Origin: JBBITI01 sp037440885 | GTDB taxonomy: Bacteria; Chloroflexota; Dehalococcoidia; Dehalococcoidales; UBA2162 | NCBI GenBank assembly: GCA_037440885.1 | Contig: JBBITI010000041.1 | Coordinates: forward strand, 1 to 24,400 | Direction: 5' to 3' | DNA: 24,400 nt | Shown: piece after piece, positions 14,819-21,994 of the stretch | Numbering within the stretch: position 1 is the stretch's first letter | How the letters are laid out: every line of letters begins with the position of its first letter | Position numbers and translations under genes: made by a program | Notes under the pieces: generated by a model | Database searches by the model: none | What the model was told of the DNA's origin: nothing | What the model saw: only the letters and a program-made list of their open reading frames with translations

Positions 14819-14937
14819 ACACTACGCCACCCTTTACACCCGACTTCCGACTGCTGTCAGGCAGAATACAATATCCAATCCGCTGTAAATCCAGCCAAAA
14901 TAGACATAGCCAGGTTAACCGTTCCCATCTGCAACCG

Positions 14938-15954
14938 CTAATAGTCCCTATTCTTCAAAAAGGAGGCGATGGCCTCCAAATCCTGCCGGGGAGCAGAATC
15001 CAGGTTAATACAATCGATGACAGATAAGGCGCGGGCAATATTCTCTTCAGTGGTTTTTTGCGCTTCGGCGAGAGCACCGACATCTTCCAGAATACCGATG
15101 ACGGATGGTACCGATTCTTCAGCCGGATCTGACTGCCGGTAGTACTGCGATAATAATTCCCGCCGGGGTTGGGACACCCGGGCTAACCCGTAAATAACCG
15201 GCAGCGTTTTCTTGCGGCGGCGGATGTCATTACCCGACGGTTTCCCGGTTTTTTCCTGTTTTCCCCAGATGCCCAGGATGTCATCCCTGGTTTGAAAAGC
15301 CATGCCGATATGCCAGCCGAACTCATACAGCGCTTTGATTTTGTTATGGTCCCGAGTACCCAACTCGGCTCCCGAGGCAACAGCGCAAGCCATCAGGGTT
15401 GCCGTTTTACAGCCGATCATCTTCAGATAATCGGAAATGCCGACATCTTCTTGCGATTCGAAGCTGATATCGAGGTACTGGCCTTCAATCAGTGCCAGGG
15501 TAGCCTCATCGAGGAGACTCAGCAGACGTAGCTGGAGTTCTCCGGGAACAGCCAGACGACGCACGGCTACCCCGGCGAGCATACGCATGGCACTGCCGGC
15601 ATTGATCGCCTGCGGCTTACCCCAGACCCGCCAAACGGTCGGTTGATGATGGCGTTCGGAGTCATCATCCTGGATATCATCATGAATCAAAGAATAATTA
15701 TGGACCAGTTCGACAGCGGCTGCCATGGGTAAAGCCTGACGGTATTCGCCACCCGCCGCTGCACAGGCCAGCAGACACAACGTCGGGCGTACAGCCTTAC
15801 CGTTGGAGCGATCCAGAATGCGGTCTTCGTTATCGACCCAGCCCAGATGATAACGCAACATGTTATACATCGGCGATGCGCGTTGGGAGATGATTGAATT
15901 AATTTCGGCTTTAATTTCCGCGTGATAGCGGGTCAAGACAGCAGGTAAAACCAT
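14938..15954 (-). CDS. Polyprenyl (probably geranylgeranyl/farnesyl) diphosphate synthase, 338 aa
   Basis: This trans-prenyltransferase condenses isopentenyl diphosphate with allylic diphosphates. The first aspartate-rich motif is DDIQD (92-96, in HNYSLIHDD...), without the two-residue insertion of typical bacterial FPP synthases. Tyr87 lies five residues before it, a position that limits chain length and suggests a C15-C20 product. The second motif is DDILG (224-228, FQTRDDILGIWG). GKPSGNDIRRRKKTLP is also typical. The start codon overlaps the dxs stop by one base (TAATG), so the pair is translationally coupled. The family is certain; product length is inferred. Confidence 0.93.
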   Translation of the reverse strand: MVLPAVLTRYHAEIKAEINSIISQRASPMYNMLRYHLGWVDNEDRILDRSNGKAVRPTLCLLACAAAGGEYRQALPMAAAVELVHNYSLIHDDIQDDDSERHHQPTVWRVWGKPQAINAGSAMRMLAGVAVRRLAVPGELQLRLLSLLDEATLALIEGQYLDISFESQEDVGISDYLKMIGCKTATLMACAVASGAELGTRDHNKIKALYEFGWHIGMAFQTRDDILGIWGKQEKTGKPSGNDIRRRKKTLPVIYGLARVSQPRRELLSQYYRQSDPAEESVPSVIGILEDVGALAEAQKTTEENIARALSVIDCINLDSAPRQDLEAIASFLKNRDY

Positions 15955-17837
15955 TAAGGCGTTCTCCCGCCGGCGGACGCCCGGAGAAAAAGTTCAGGAA
16001 AAGCCTGATTTACGCGACCAACGATGCCGGAGGCATCCAGATCATACTTTGAACGCAAAAAATCCTGGTTACCGTGTTCGATAAAAACATCAGGGAGTCC
16101 CACGCGTTCGACTTTGACATTGATACCGGAAGATGCCAGTAGTTCGAGAACAGCACTGCCGAATCCCCCGATCAACGAATTTTCCTCGACGGTGACCAGC
16201 CTGCCGGTATTTACCCCTAATTCTTTAATCAGATTTTCATCGAGGGGTTTGACAAAACGAGCGCTGGCGACAGCACAACTGATACCCTTTGCCTCCAGTT
16301 TCCGAGCGGCTTCAAGGGCCGGAAAAACAGTGGCCCCGATTGCCAGGACAGCCAGGTCACGCCCCTGCTGAAGTATCTCAGCAGATCCGATTGGAATAAT
16401 ATCAAATTTGTCTACCCGCCGGGCCAATCCCCCGTTGCCACGCGGATAACGAACAGCGACCGGCTTACCATAAGTCACAGCACTATGAAGAAGATGCTGG
16501 AATTCAGTTTCATCTTTAGGAGCGACAATGACGATACCAGGAATACTTCGCAGAAACGTTATGTCAAATGACCCCTGATGGGTTTTACCGTCATCACCGA
16601 CGATACCGGCGCGATCGACGGCAAAAACCACCGGCAGGTTTTGCAGGCAAACGTCATGGATCATCTGATCGTAGGAACGCTGCAGGAAGGTGGAATAGAT
16701 AGCGACAACCGGAATCGATCCACCAGTGGCGAGTCCGGCTGCCAGGGTAACAGCGTGCTGTTCACAGATGCCGACATCGAAGACCCGACCGGGAAAGGTT
16801 GCTGCTACCGGAGTGAGTCCAGTACCGTCGAGCATGGCGGCGGAGATCGCCACGATTTTATCGTTCTCCTGCATCAAGCGGAGGAGCGTTTGACCAAAAA
16901 CCTGGCTGTACGAAGGCAATGCAACCGTGGCTTCCGTCGAAGAAGCGACCCCATGGAACCTGGTGGCATTTGCCTCGGCATCAGCATATCCCTTGCCTTT
17001 CCGGGTAATGACATGGAGGAGAACCGGCCCGGTCTCCCGTTTGGCCCGTTCCAGGGCTGATTCCAAACTGTTCTGGTCGTGACCATCGACCGGTCCCAGA
17101 TAGGTAAACCCGAACTGTTCCCAGAAGTTGGGAAGGACGACCCCTTCGATCTGCCTGGTGATGCGGCGGGTAAAATTCCATGCGGAGACACCCAGAGGTA
17201 ACCGGATGATTCGCTTCCGAGCGGCCTGCTTTGCGGACTCATAGCTACGGTGGAAGCGAACCCGGTTAAGCAATCGGGACACCGCCCCCACACTGGGTGA
17301 AATCGACATCCCGTTGTCGTTCAGTACCACAATAATCCTGGTTCCGAGGTGGCCGGCATGATTAATCGCCTCCAGCGCCATTCCGGTGCCCAGTGATCCA
17401 TCACCGATCACAGCCACTACATGGAAACAATCACCCCGGGCATCGCGAGCCAAACCAATCCCCAGTGCTGCCGATACCGAGTTACCGGCATGTCCCCCGC
17501 CAAAGGCGTCGTGCAAGCTTTCAGAACGCACCGGGAACCCGGAAATGCCGCCATAGGTCCGCAGGGTAGCAAAATCAACTCGCCGGCCGGTAAGCAGTTT
17601 ATGGGTGTAGCTCTGGTGTCCGACATCCCAGATAATCTTGTCATCCGGACTGTGAAAAACACGGTGCAGGGCGATGGTCAGTTCAACCACACCAAGATTG
17701 GAAGCCAGATGGCCGCCGTTCTGGGACACCGTGGTGATAAGTAACTGCCTGATTTCAGAAGCCAGTTGCGTCAACTGTGACTGTTTCAACTGCTTCAGAT
17801 CGTCCGGCGAATTTATTTGATCGAGAATTCCAGGCAT
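15954..17837 (-). CDS. dxs: 1-deoxy-D-xylulose-5-phosphate synthase, 627 aa
   Basis: This is the first, thiamine-diphosphate-dependent step of the MEP isoprenoid pathway, joining pyruvate and glyceraldehyde 3-phosphate. The N-terminal GGHLASNLGVVELT (41-54), DVGHQSYTHKLLTGR (71-85), the GDGSLGTGMALEA cofactor motif (145-157) with LNDNGMSIS (172-180), and the C-terminal transketolase Pyr domain (VGICEQHA, DRAGIVGDDGKTHQGSFD, RYPRGNG) are all present. The usual GHSSTS stretch reads GHAGNS (115-120). Length is normal for the family. No ribosome-binding site is visible before ATG 17837. The next gene, a prenyl synthase, overlaps the stop codon, forming an isoprenoid precursor unit. Confidence 0.96.
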   Translation of the reverse strand: MPGILDQINSPDDLKQLKQSQLTQLASEIRQLLITTVSQNGGHLASNLGVVELTIALHRVFHSPDDKIIWDVGHQSYTHKLLTGRRVDFATLRTYGGISGFPVRSESLHDAFGGGHAGNSVSAALGIGLARDARGDCFHVVAVIGDGSLGTGMALEAINHAGHLGTRIIVVLNDNGMSISPSVGAVSRLLNRVRFHRSYESAKQAARKRIIRLPLGVSAWNFTRRITRQIEGVVLPNFWEQFGFTYLGPVDGHDQNSLESALERAKRETGPVLLHVITRKGKGYADAEANATRFHGVASSTEATVALPSYSQVFGQTLLRLMQENDKIVAISAAMLDGTGLTPVAATFPGRVFDVGICEQHAVTLAAGLATGGSIPVVAIYSTFLQRSYDQMIHDVCLQNLPVVFAVDRAGIVGDDGKTHQGSFDITFLRSIPGIVIVAPKDETEFQHLLHSAVTYGKPVAVRYPRGNGGLARRVDKFDIIPIGSAEILQQGRDLAVLAIGATVFPALEAARKLEAKGISCAVASARFVKPLDENLIKELGVNTGRLVTVEENSLIGGFGSAVLELLASSGINVKVERVGLPDVFIEHGNQDFLRSKYDLDASGIVGRVNQAFPELFLRASAGGRTP

Positions 17838-17991
17838 ATCTACAATTTTCCCGGATGCTTCAAGTCACCATGCATATTACGACTCAGATAGACTAACAGA
17901 GACAGACAATTTTATCAATGAACAAACGATTCTCAAGAATCAGTTCCATAATCTCAAAAAGGTAAAAGTATTACCAGCACCGGCTCAAATC

Positions 17992-18336
17992 TCATGATTT
18001 CACCATAACCAGCAGCATTTTGAAGCGATGTACAGCTTTCAGGGCATGCGGTTCATTAGCCGGCATGACAATCATTTCGCCGGCAGACACATCATGATTT
18101 TTTCCGGAAATGGTGATCAATGCCTGTCCATCAACCACAAAAACCACGGCATCGAAGGGGGCGGTATGTTCACTCAAGCCCTGACCTTCATCGAAGGCAA
18201 AGAGAGTTACCGTACCGGTCAACTTATCGATCAGGGTACGGCTGACGACAGAGCCAGCCTGGTAGTCAACCATGCGCTGTACTGATTGCGCCGAATACAG
18301 ATCGGTCGGACCTTTTTTGCTCTTGTTAATACTCAT
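17992..18336 (-). CDS. Small single-domain cupin protein, 114 aa
   Basis: A single beta-barrel cupin is recognisable from motif 1 (HTAPFDAVVFVVDGQALITISG, His57) and motif 2 (GEMIVMPANEPHAL, His97). The usual glutamate and second histidine of motif 1 are replaced (HTAPFD instead of HxHxxxE), so metal binding may be altered. Such proteins often sense or bind small ligands. The start has AGTGAGG upstream. It is transcribed divergently from the GntR operon, with a 230-base intergenic region that holds a perfect palindrome and the GntR operator, so shared regulation is possible. Function is unknown. Confidence 0.75.
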   Translation of the reverse strand: MSINKSKKGPTDLYSAQSVQRMVDYQAGSVVSRTLIDKLTGTVTLFAFDEGQGLSEHTAPFDAVVFVVDGQALITISGKNHDVSAGEMIVMPANEPHALKAVHRFKMLLVMVKS

Positions 18337-18400
18337 ATAGCCTCACTTCAGCCCGTTATTCACACTGCAAGGATAGTATCCAGGTTTTTTCTTTGGTACG

Positions 18401-18430
18401 GAGAAAAGGCAGTCATGACTGCCTTTTCTC
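18401..18430. repeat. Perfect 30-bp palindrome in the cupin/GntR divergent region
   Basis: GAGAAAAGGCAGTCA and its exact reverse complement TGACTGCCTTTTCTC meet with no spacer, giving 15-bp arms. It lies 65 bases upstream of the cupin ATG and about 140 bases upstream of the GntR ATG. No upstream gene points into it, so a terminator role is unlikely. As DNA it is a candidate operator for a dimeric regulator. Confidence 0.7.
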
Positions 18431-18433
18431 TCC

Positions 18434-18443
18434 TATAACAGAT
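18434..18443 (+). promoter_or_regulatory. Half-site matching the GntR operator arm
   Basis: TATAACAGAT here is identical to ten bases of the right arm of the dyad at 18546-18556. It immediately follows the 30-bp palindrome and could be a second, upstream contact for the GntR protein. A ten-base AT-rich match could also be chance. Confidence 0.35.
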
Positions 18444-18511
18444 GAACCACAATATAAGAATAACCTGCGATCCGGTTTTCATCAAGGATACCCGGACCGT
18501 GACAATTGCCC

Positions 18512-18540
18512 TTGACTTGCCATGTTATATCTGTTATAGT
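18512..18540 (+). promoter_or_regulatory. Promoter of the GntR operon
   Basis: TTGACT (18512-18517, 5/6) and TATAGT (18535-18540, 5/6) are separated by the optimal 17 bases. The predicted start is near 18547, about 22 bases before the ATG. The GntR operator overlaps the -10 box. Confidence 0.85.
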
Positions 18541-18556
18541 TATATTATAACAGATA
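18528..18556 (+). promoter_or_regulatory. Putative autoregulatory operator for the GntR protein
   Basis: TATCTGTTATA (18528-18538) and TATAACAGATA (18546-18556) are perfect inverted repeats with a seven-base centre. The dyad covers the -10 box and the predicted transcription start, so a bound repressor would block RNA polymerase. It lies immediately upstream of a GntR-family gene, the usual arrangement for self-repression. Confidence 0.8.
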
Positions 18557-18568
18557 GGGAAAAACGGT

Positions 18569-18961
18569 ATGTTGCTTTCGATAAATGAAAATGACGCCCG
18601 TCCGCTGTATTTACAGATTACCGGTCAGATCAAGGAACAGGTAAGCAACGGCATATTGGCACCGGGTACAGAACTGCCCGCGGTGCGCGAACTGGCGGAG
18701 AGCCTGGGAATCAACATGCACACCGTGCGCAGCGCCTATTTGAAGTTACGCGAAGAAGGCATCATCAAGCTGCGCCTGGGACGACGGGCGGTAGTCGCCC
18801 GCCGCATACCGCCGGTCAAGAACAGCGACCTTGAGAGCAGCTTTGAAACCCGCATCAAGGAAATAATAACCGATGCACTATTGTACGGACTACCGCCGGA
18901 TGATCTGGCGAGAATACTTTCCAGACAGATGGACCGACTGCACAAGGAGAGAAAGAAATAA
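18569..18961 (+). CDS. GntR-family (YtrA-type) transcriptional repressor, 130 aa
   Basis: The N-terminal winged helix-turn-helix shows the GntR pattern: PLYLQITGQIKEQVSNGIL, GTELPAVRELAESLGINMHTV, then YLKLREEGII and the wing LRLGRRAVV (about residues 10-77). Only about 50 residues follow, the short helical C-terminal region of the YtrA subfamily, which is usually encoded next to ABC transporters. ATG 18569 has AGGGA eight bases upstream. The stop overlaps the start of the next gene (TAATG). An inverted repeat at its own promoter suggests self-repression relieved by envelope stress or a drug, as for B. subtilis YtrA. Confidence 0.9.
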   Translation: MLLSINENDARPLYLQITGQIKEQVSNGILAPGTELPAVRELAESLGINMHTVRSAYLKLREEGIIKLRLGRRAVVARRIPPVKNSDLESSFETRIKEIITDALLYGLPPDDLARILSRQMDRLHKERKK

Positions 18962-19932
18962 TGAAAAAATTAACTCATCCGCTGTGGACACACCTGCCGG
19001 CGCTGGCTGCTTTGATTGTCCTCGTAATATACATATTTTCCGGTCCGTTACCCGGTAACGTTCCGGTCCATTTTAATTCACAGGGGATTCCTGACCGCTA
19101 CGGTTCACCGTGGTCGTTCTTAGGGATGACCCTCGTAATGTCAGTATTCTACATTGCTCTGTCCATTTTTCTTGATGAGCTCTGGGCGAGACAGGAAACG
19201 AAAAAAACTTTTAACTGGCTTTCCATACTGGACGAGATCGTGGTGGGGGGGATGACCGGTATCGCGGTCGGCCACCTCGAATTCATCCGCGGTAACGGGG
19301 CGTTCTTCATTTTCCCATGGCAATACGTAGCGGTATTTCTTGGCGCCACTATCGTCCCGGCGATATTACTGGAAATGGCACGTCCTTTCCGCAGTCGCCC
19401 GGAGATCCGGAACCCGGAGATAAAAAGCGGCGACCGGTCTTTCAAGGTTGAAATCTCCCGCCGTCTAAAGGATACCGGCAACTTTGTTTACTGGGACTGC
19501 CAGAACCCGTTGTGGCTCAGTCTGGTCACAACAGTTCTGCCACTAATAATGATCGCCTGCGCCGTGTTCGCATGGTTTGACGAAGCGTGGGTAGCTATTC
19601 TGTTACTGCTAATTGCGATCATCATGATCATCCCTTACGGCGGGCAACGAGTGATGGTGACACGGAAAGATATCCGGGTACGCTGGGGAATCCTGGGGTT
19701 ACCGGTCTTCAGTATGAAAACAAGTGACATTGCGGCGGTGGAAAAACACCGTTTTGCGCCACTGCGCGACTTCGGCGGTTATGGAATCCGCTTCAACCGA
19801 GAGATGAGGGCTTATTTCCTGCGCGGGAACGAAGGGGTCAAAATCACAACGGGTAACGGTAAAAAATATTTGCTCGGGTCCGATAATTCCGAGCGGCTGC
19901 GGGAGGTGATCCAGATAGTCACGGAGAGATAA
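18961..19932 (+). CDS. DUF1648 membrane protein with C-terminal PH-like region, 323 aa
   Basis: The N-terminal half has about four hydrophobic segments: residues 10-28, 45-65, one near 95 and one near 120. The DUF1648 signature (LPGNVPVHFNSQGIPDRYGS) follows the first segment. After a cytosolic linker, two closely spaced segments (LWLSLVTTVLPLIMIACAVF and AWVAILLLLIAIIMIIP) are followed by a soluble C-terminal domain of about 95 residues. That domain has alternating strands and ends in a helix, suggestive of a bacterial PH-like fold. Its start overlaps the GntR stop, so it is co-translated with the repressor. DUF1648 proteins include the SdpI immunity family; a sensing or immunity role is inferred. 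Confidence 0.75.
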   Translation: MKKLTHPLWTHLPALAALIVLVIYIFSGPLPGNVPVHFNSQGIPDRYGSPWSFLGMTLVMSVFYIALSIFLDELWARQETKKTFNWLSILDEIVVGGMTGIAVGHLEFIRGNGAFFIFPWQYVAVFLGATIVPAILLEMARPFRSRPEIRNPEIKSGDRSFKVEISRRLKDTGNFVYWDCQNPLWLSLVTTVLPLIMIACAVFAWFDEAWVAILLLLIAIIMIIPYGGQRVMVTRKDIRVRWGILGLPVFSMKTSDIAAVEKHRFAPLRDFGGYGIRFNREMRAYFLRGNEGVKITTGNGKKYLLGSDNSERLREVIQIVTER

Positions 19933-20042
19933 ACCAGCCACTGGCTTCGGGAGAAGATGCGACGTACCGTGTGTCCGCAAATATTGGATGAACAGCCTGT
20001 CATCTGCGCAAGATGGCGATTGTAATTACAGGAGGAAATAGA

Positions 20043-20267
20043 GTGCCAGAAGAACTGCAGAGTATTATAGGTGCGCTTCCGCTATTGATACCACTGTTTA
20101 TGCTTCAGCTAGTCCTGATAGTGGTAGCTTTGATCGACGTCATCCGGCGGGAGAGGGTGCGAGGCAACAAAATAGTCTGGATAATCGTAATCGTGGCCGT
20201 GAATATCATCGGGCCGATTATTTACCTGCTCTTCGGGCGACAGGAGGCACCGAATGACCGCGATTAA
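20043..20267 (+). CDS. PLDc_N-domain mini membrane protein (YxlE-like), about 74 aa
   Basis: Two transmembrane segments (LPLLIPLFMLQLVLIVVALIDV and IVWIIVIVAVNIIGPIIYLLF) flank the loop IRRERVRGNKI. This is the PLDc_N pattern, including the N-x-x-G-P-x-x-Y-L-x-x-G-R signature near the end. An ATG exists at 20013, but AGGAGG lies seven bases before GTG 20043, so I take GTG as the start. Small proteins of this family, such as B. subtilis YxlE, precede ABC transporter genes and can tune regulation. The stop overlaps the ABC ATPase start by 14 bases, implying co-translation. Confidence 0.75.
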   Translation: MPEELQSIIGALPLLIPLFMLQLVLIVVALIDVIRRERVRGNKIVWIIVIVAVNIIGPIIYLLFGRQEAPNDRD

Positions 20268-21192
20268 GACGGAAAATCTTTCGAAGACTTACGGCACCGT
20301 GAAGGCGGTGACCGACCTTAACATGGAAGTCCCTGAGAACATGGTATTCGGTTTCCTGGGCCCAAACGGAGCCGGAAAAACGACCACGGTAAGATTACTG
20401 ACCGGTTTTTCACGACCGACTTCCGGAAATGCCTGGGTGGCTGGAGAATGCGTGACGGGGAGCAGTTTACAGCTCCAGGTAAAGACGGGACTACTGCCCG
20501 ATGTCCCCACTTTTTACAACTGGATGAACGGCCGGGAATTCCTGCAAATGGTCGGGGAACTGCATCATATGCCGATTGCGGAAAACAAAAAGCGGACAGA
20601 AGAACTGCTGGAGCTGGTAAACTTGAGGCGAGACGCCAAACGAAGCATCGGGGGATATTCCCGCGGTATGCGCCAGCGGCTCGGCATCGCACAAGCTCTA
20701 ACCAACCGGCCGCGTGTGCTTTTCATGGACGAACCAACCTCCGCCCTGGATCCGATCGGCCGCAAGGAAATGCTGACTCTGATCAGGCGACTGCGCGAGA
20801 CAGCTACCGTCTTCATGTCGACGCATATATTGTCAGACGTCGAACGCGTCTGCGACCTGGTGGGAATTATCGATAAAGGCAGATTATTGACCATATCTGC
20901 GGTAGATGCGCTGCAAAAGAAATATGCCCGTTCTATTTTCGAGATAGAATTTGCCGAAGATACGGCGTCTTTTATGGATACCCTGAAAGATAAACCCTGG
21001 CTGACCGAGCCGAAACTGAACACTGAAAATGGGGCACCTTTTATCAGCGTACGGGCGACAGAAATCGATATCGCCAGCCGGGAACTGCCCCGGTTGATCA
21101 GCGAGAGCGGGTTGACTTTGCGTCGTTACGAGCTCATGCTGCCCAATCTGGAAGAGATATTCGTGAAAATACTGAACGGAGGCGGTAAATAA
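20254..21192 (+). CDS. ABC transporter ATP-binding protein (ABC-2/YxlF type), 312 aa
   Basis: This cytoplasmic ATPase subunit carries Walker A GPNGAGKT (36-43), signature YSRGMRQ (135-141), Walker B VLFMDE (155-160), the D-loop SALD and the switch His in STHILSD. It has a C-terminal extension of about 90 residues after the nucleotide-binding domain, as in DrrA/YxlF/CcmA-type exporters. A good AGGAGG precedes ATG 20254, which lies inside the end of the PLDc_N gene. The stop overlaps the permease ATG (TAATG). With the permease it should form an exporter or envelope-protection transporter under control of the GntR protein. Confidence 0.95.
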   Translation: MTAIKTENLSKTYGTVKAVTDLNMEVPENMVFGFLGPNGAGKTTTVRLLTGFSRPTSGNAWVAGECVTGSSLQLQVKTGLLPDVPTFYNWMNGREFLQMVGELHHMPIAENKKRTEELLELVNLRRDAKRSIGGYSRGMRQRLGIAQALTNRPRVLFMDEPTSALDPIGRKEMLTLIRRLRETATVFMSTHILSDVERVCDLVGIIDKGRLLTISAVDALQKKYARSIFEIEFAEDTASFMDTLKDKPWLTEPKLNTENGAPFISVRATEIDIASRELPRLISESGLTLRRYELMLPNLEEIFVKILNGGGK

Positions 21193-21944
21193 TGGACGGA
21201 CTGATACCGCTCCTGAAAAAAGAAATCAAAGAACAGTGGAAAACCTACCGATTCCTGGTGGTCATCAGCGTTTTTCTGCTGCTGGGACTGACGACACCGT
21301 TGACGCTAAAATACCTGCCGGAGCTAATGAAATTATCAGGTGTGCCGATGGAGTTAAGTTTTCCCCCGCCCACCGCGGTACAGTCATTGATGGGTTTTGC
21401 GGGGGACATCGGACAGGTCGGCGTTTTCGTCATCGTGCTGATAGCCATGGGCAGTATTGCCAACGAAGTATCACGCGGGACAGCAGTGATAATACTCAGC
21501 AAACCGGTAAGCCGCACGGCTTTTGTCACCGCGAAATTACTGGCCTTGAGCTTGACTACTATCGTTGCGTTGAGCGTCGCTTCTGCGGTTTGCTTCGCCT
21601 ATACCGTCTGGTTGATACAGGATACCAGCGCGACGGCATTTCTCGGACTCACGTTACTGCTTGCCCTATTCATGGTTTTCAGCATCGCCACCACACTTCT
21701 TTTCTCCAGCCTGTTCCGCAGTTCGCTGGCAGCCGGCGGGGCAGCGCTGGGAGTCATCATCGGGCAGGCAATCCTGAGTATTCTACCGTACGCCGGCGAT
21801 TATATGCCGGGCAAGCTGCTGGGGTGGGGCAACGAGTTGTTAACCGGCGGCGACGCCTACTGGGGAGCGCTGGCAGTCACACTGGCATTGACCGGATTAT
21901 TCATCTACCTGGCACAACACGCTCTGAAAACCAGGGACATCTAA
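21192..21944 (+). CDS. ABC-2 type transporter permease (YxlG-like), 250 aa
   Basis: Six hydrophobic segments are visible. The first is near residues 20-40 (FLVVISVFLLLGLTTPL) and the second near 75-95 (VGVFVIVLIAMGSI). This is followed by the conserved cytosolic NEVSRGTAVIILSKPVSRTAFVTAKL, typical of ABC-2 permeases, then four more segments. The start overlaps the stop of the ATPase gene. It is the last gene of the operon and is followed by a hairpin terminator. The substrate is unknown. Confidence 0.9.
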   Translation: MDGLIPLLKKEIKEQWKTYRFLVVISVFLLLGLTTPLTLKYLPELMKLSGVPMELSFPPPTAVQSLMGFAGDIGQVGVFVIVLIAMGSIANEVSRGTAVIILSKPVSRTAFVTAKLLALSLTTIVALSVASAVCFAYTVWLIQDTSATAFLGLTLLLALFMVFSIATTLLFSSLFRSSLAAGGAALGVIIGQAILSILPYAGDYMPGKLLGWGNELLTGGDAYWGALAVTLALTGLFIYLAQHALKTRDI

Positions 21945-21980
21945 AAAAAGGGGGGCGGATAATCCGTTCCCCCCTTTAAA
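21945..21980. terminator. Bidirectional terminator between the ABC operon and the serpin gene
   Basis: AAAGGGGGG-CGGA (21947-21959) pairs with TCCG-tt-CCCCCCTTT (21963-21977), 13 base pairs with a two-base bulge and a three-base loop. On the minus strand the stem is followed by seven Ts, good for terminating the serpin gene, which stops at 21995. On the plus strand only three Ts follow, so read-out of the ABC operon may be stopped less efficiently. Confidence 0.85.
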
Positions 21981-21994
21981 TACCAACGATATCT

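Noticed and set aside
17928..17941. GATTCTCAAGAATC inverted repeat between cupin and dxs.
   Set aside because: Six-bp arms with no T-run or conserved position; likely chance in AT-rich spacer.
21236..21979. Plus-strand frame of 247 codons overlapping the ABC permease gene in another frame.
   Set aside because: The permease frame shows ABC-2 membrane topology and operon overlap with the ATPase; the alternative is rich in Arg/His/Gly without hydrophobic pattern.
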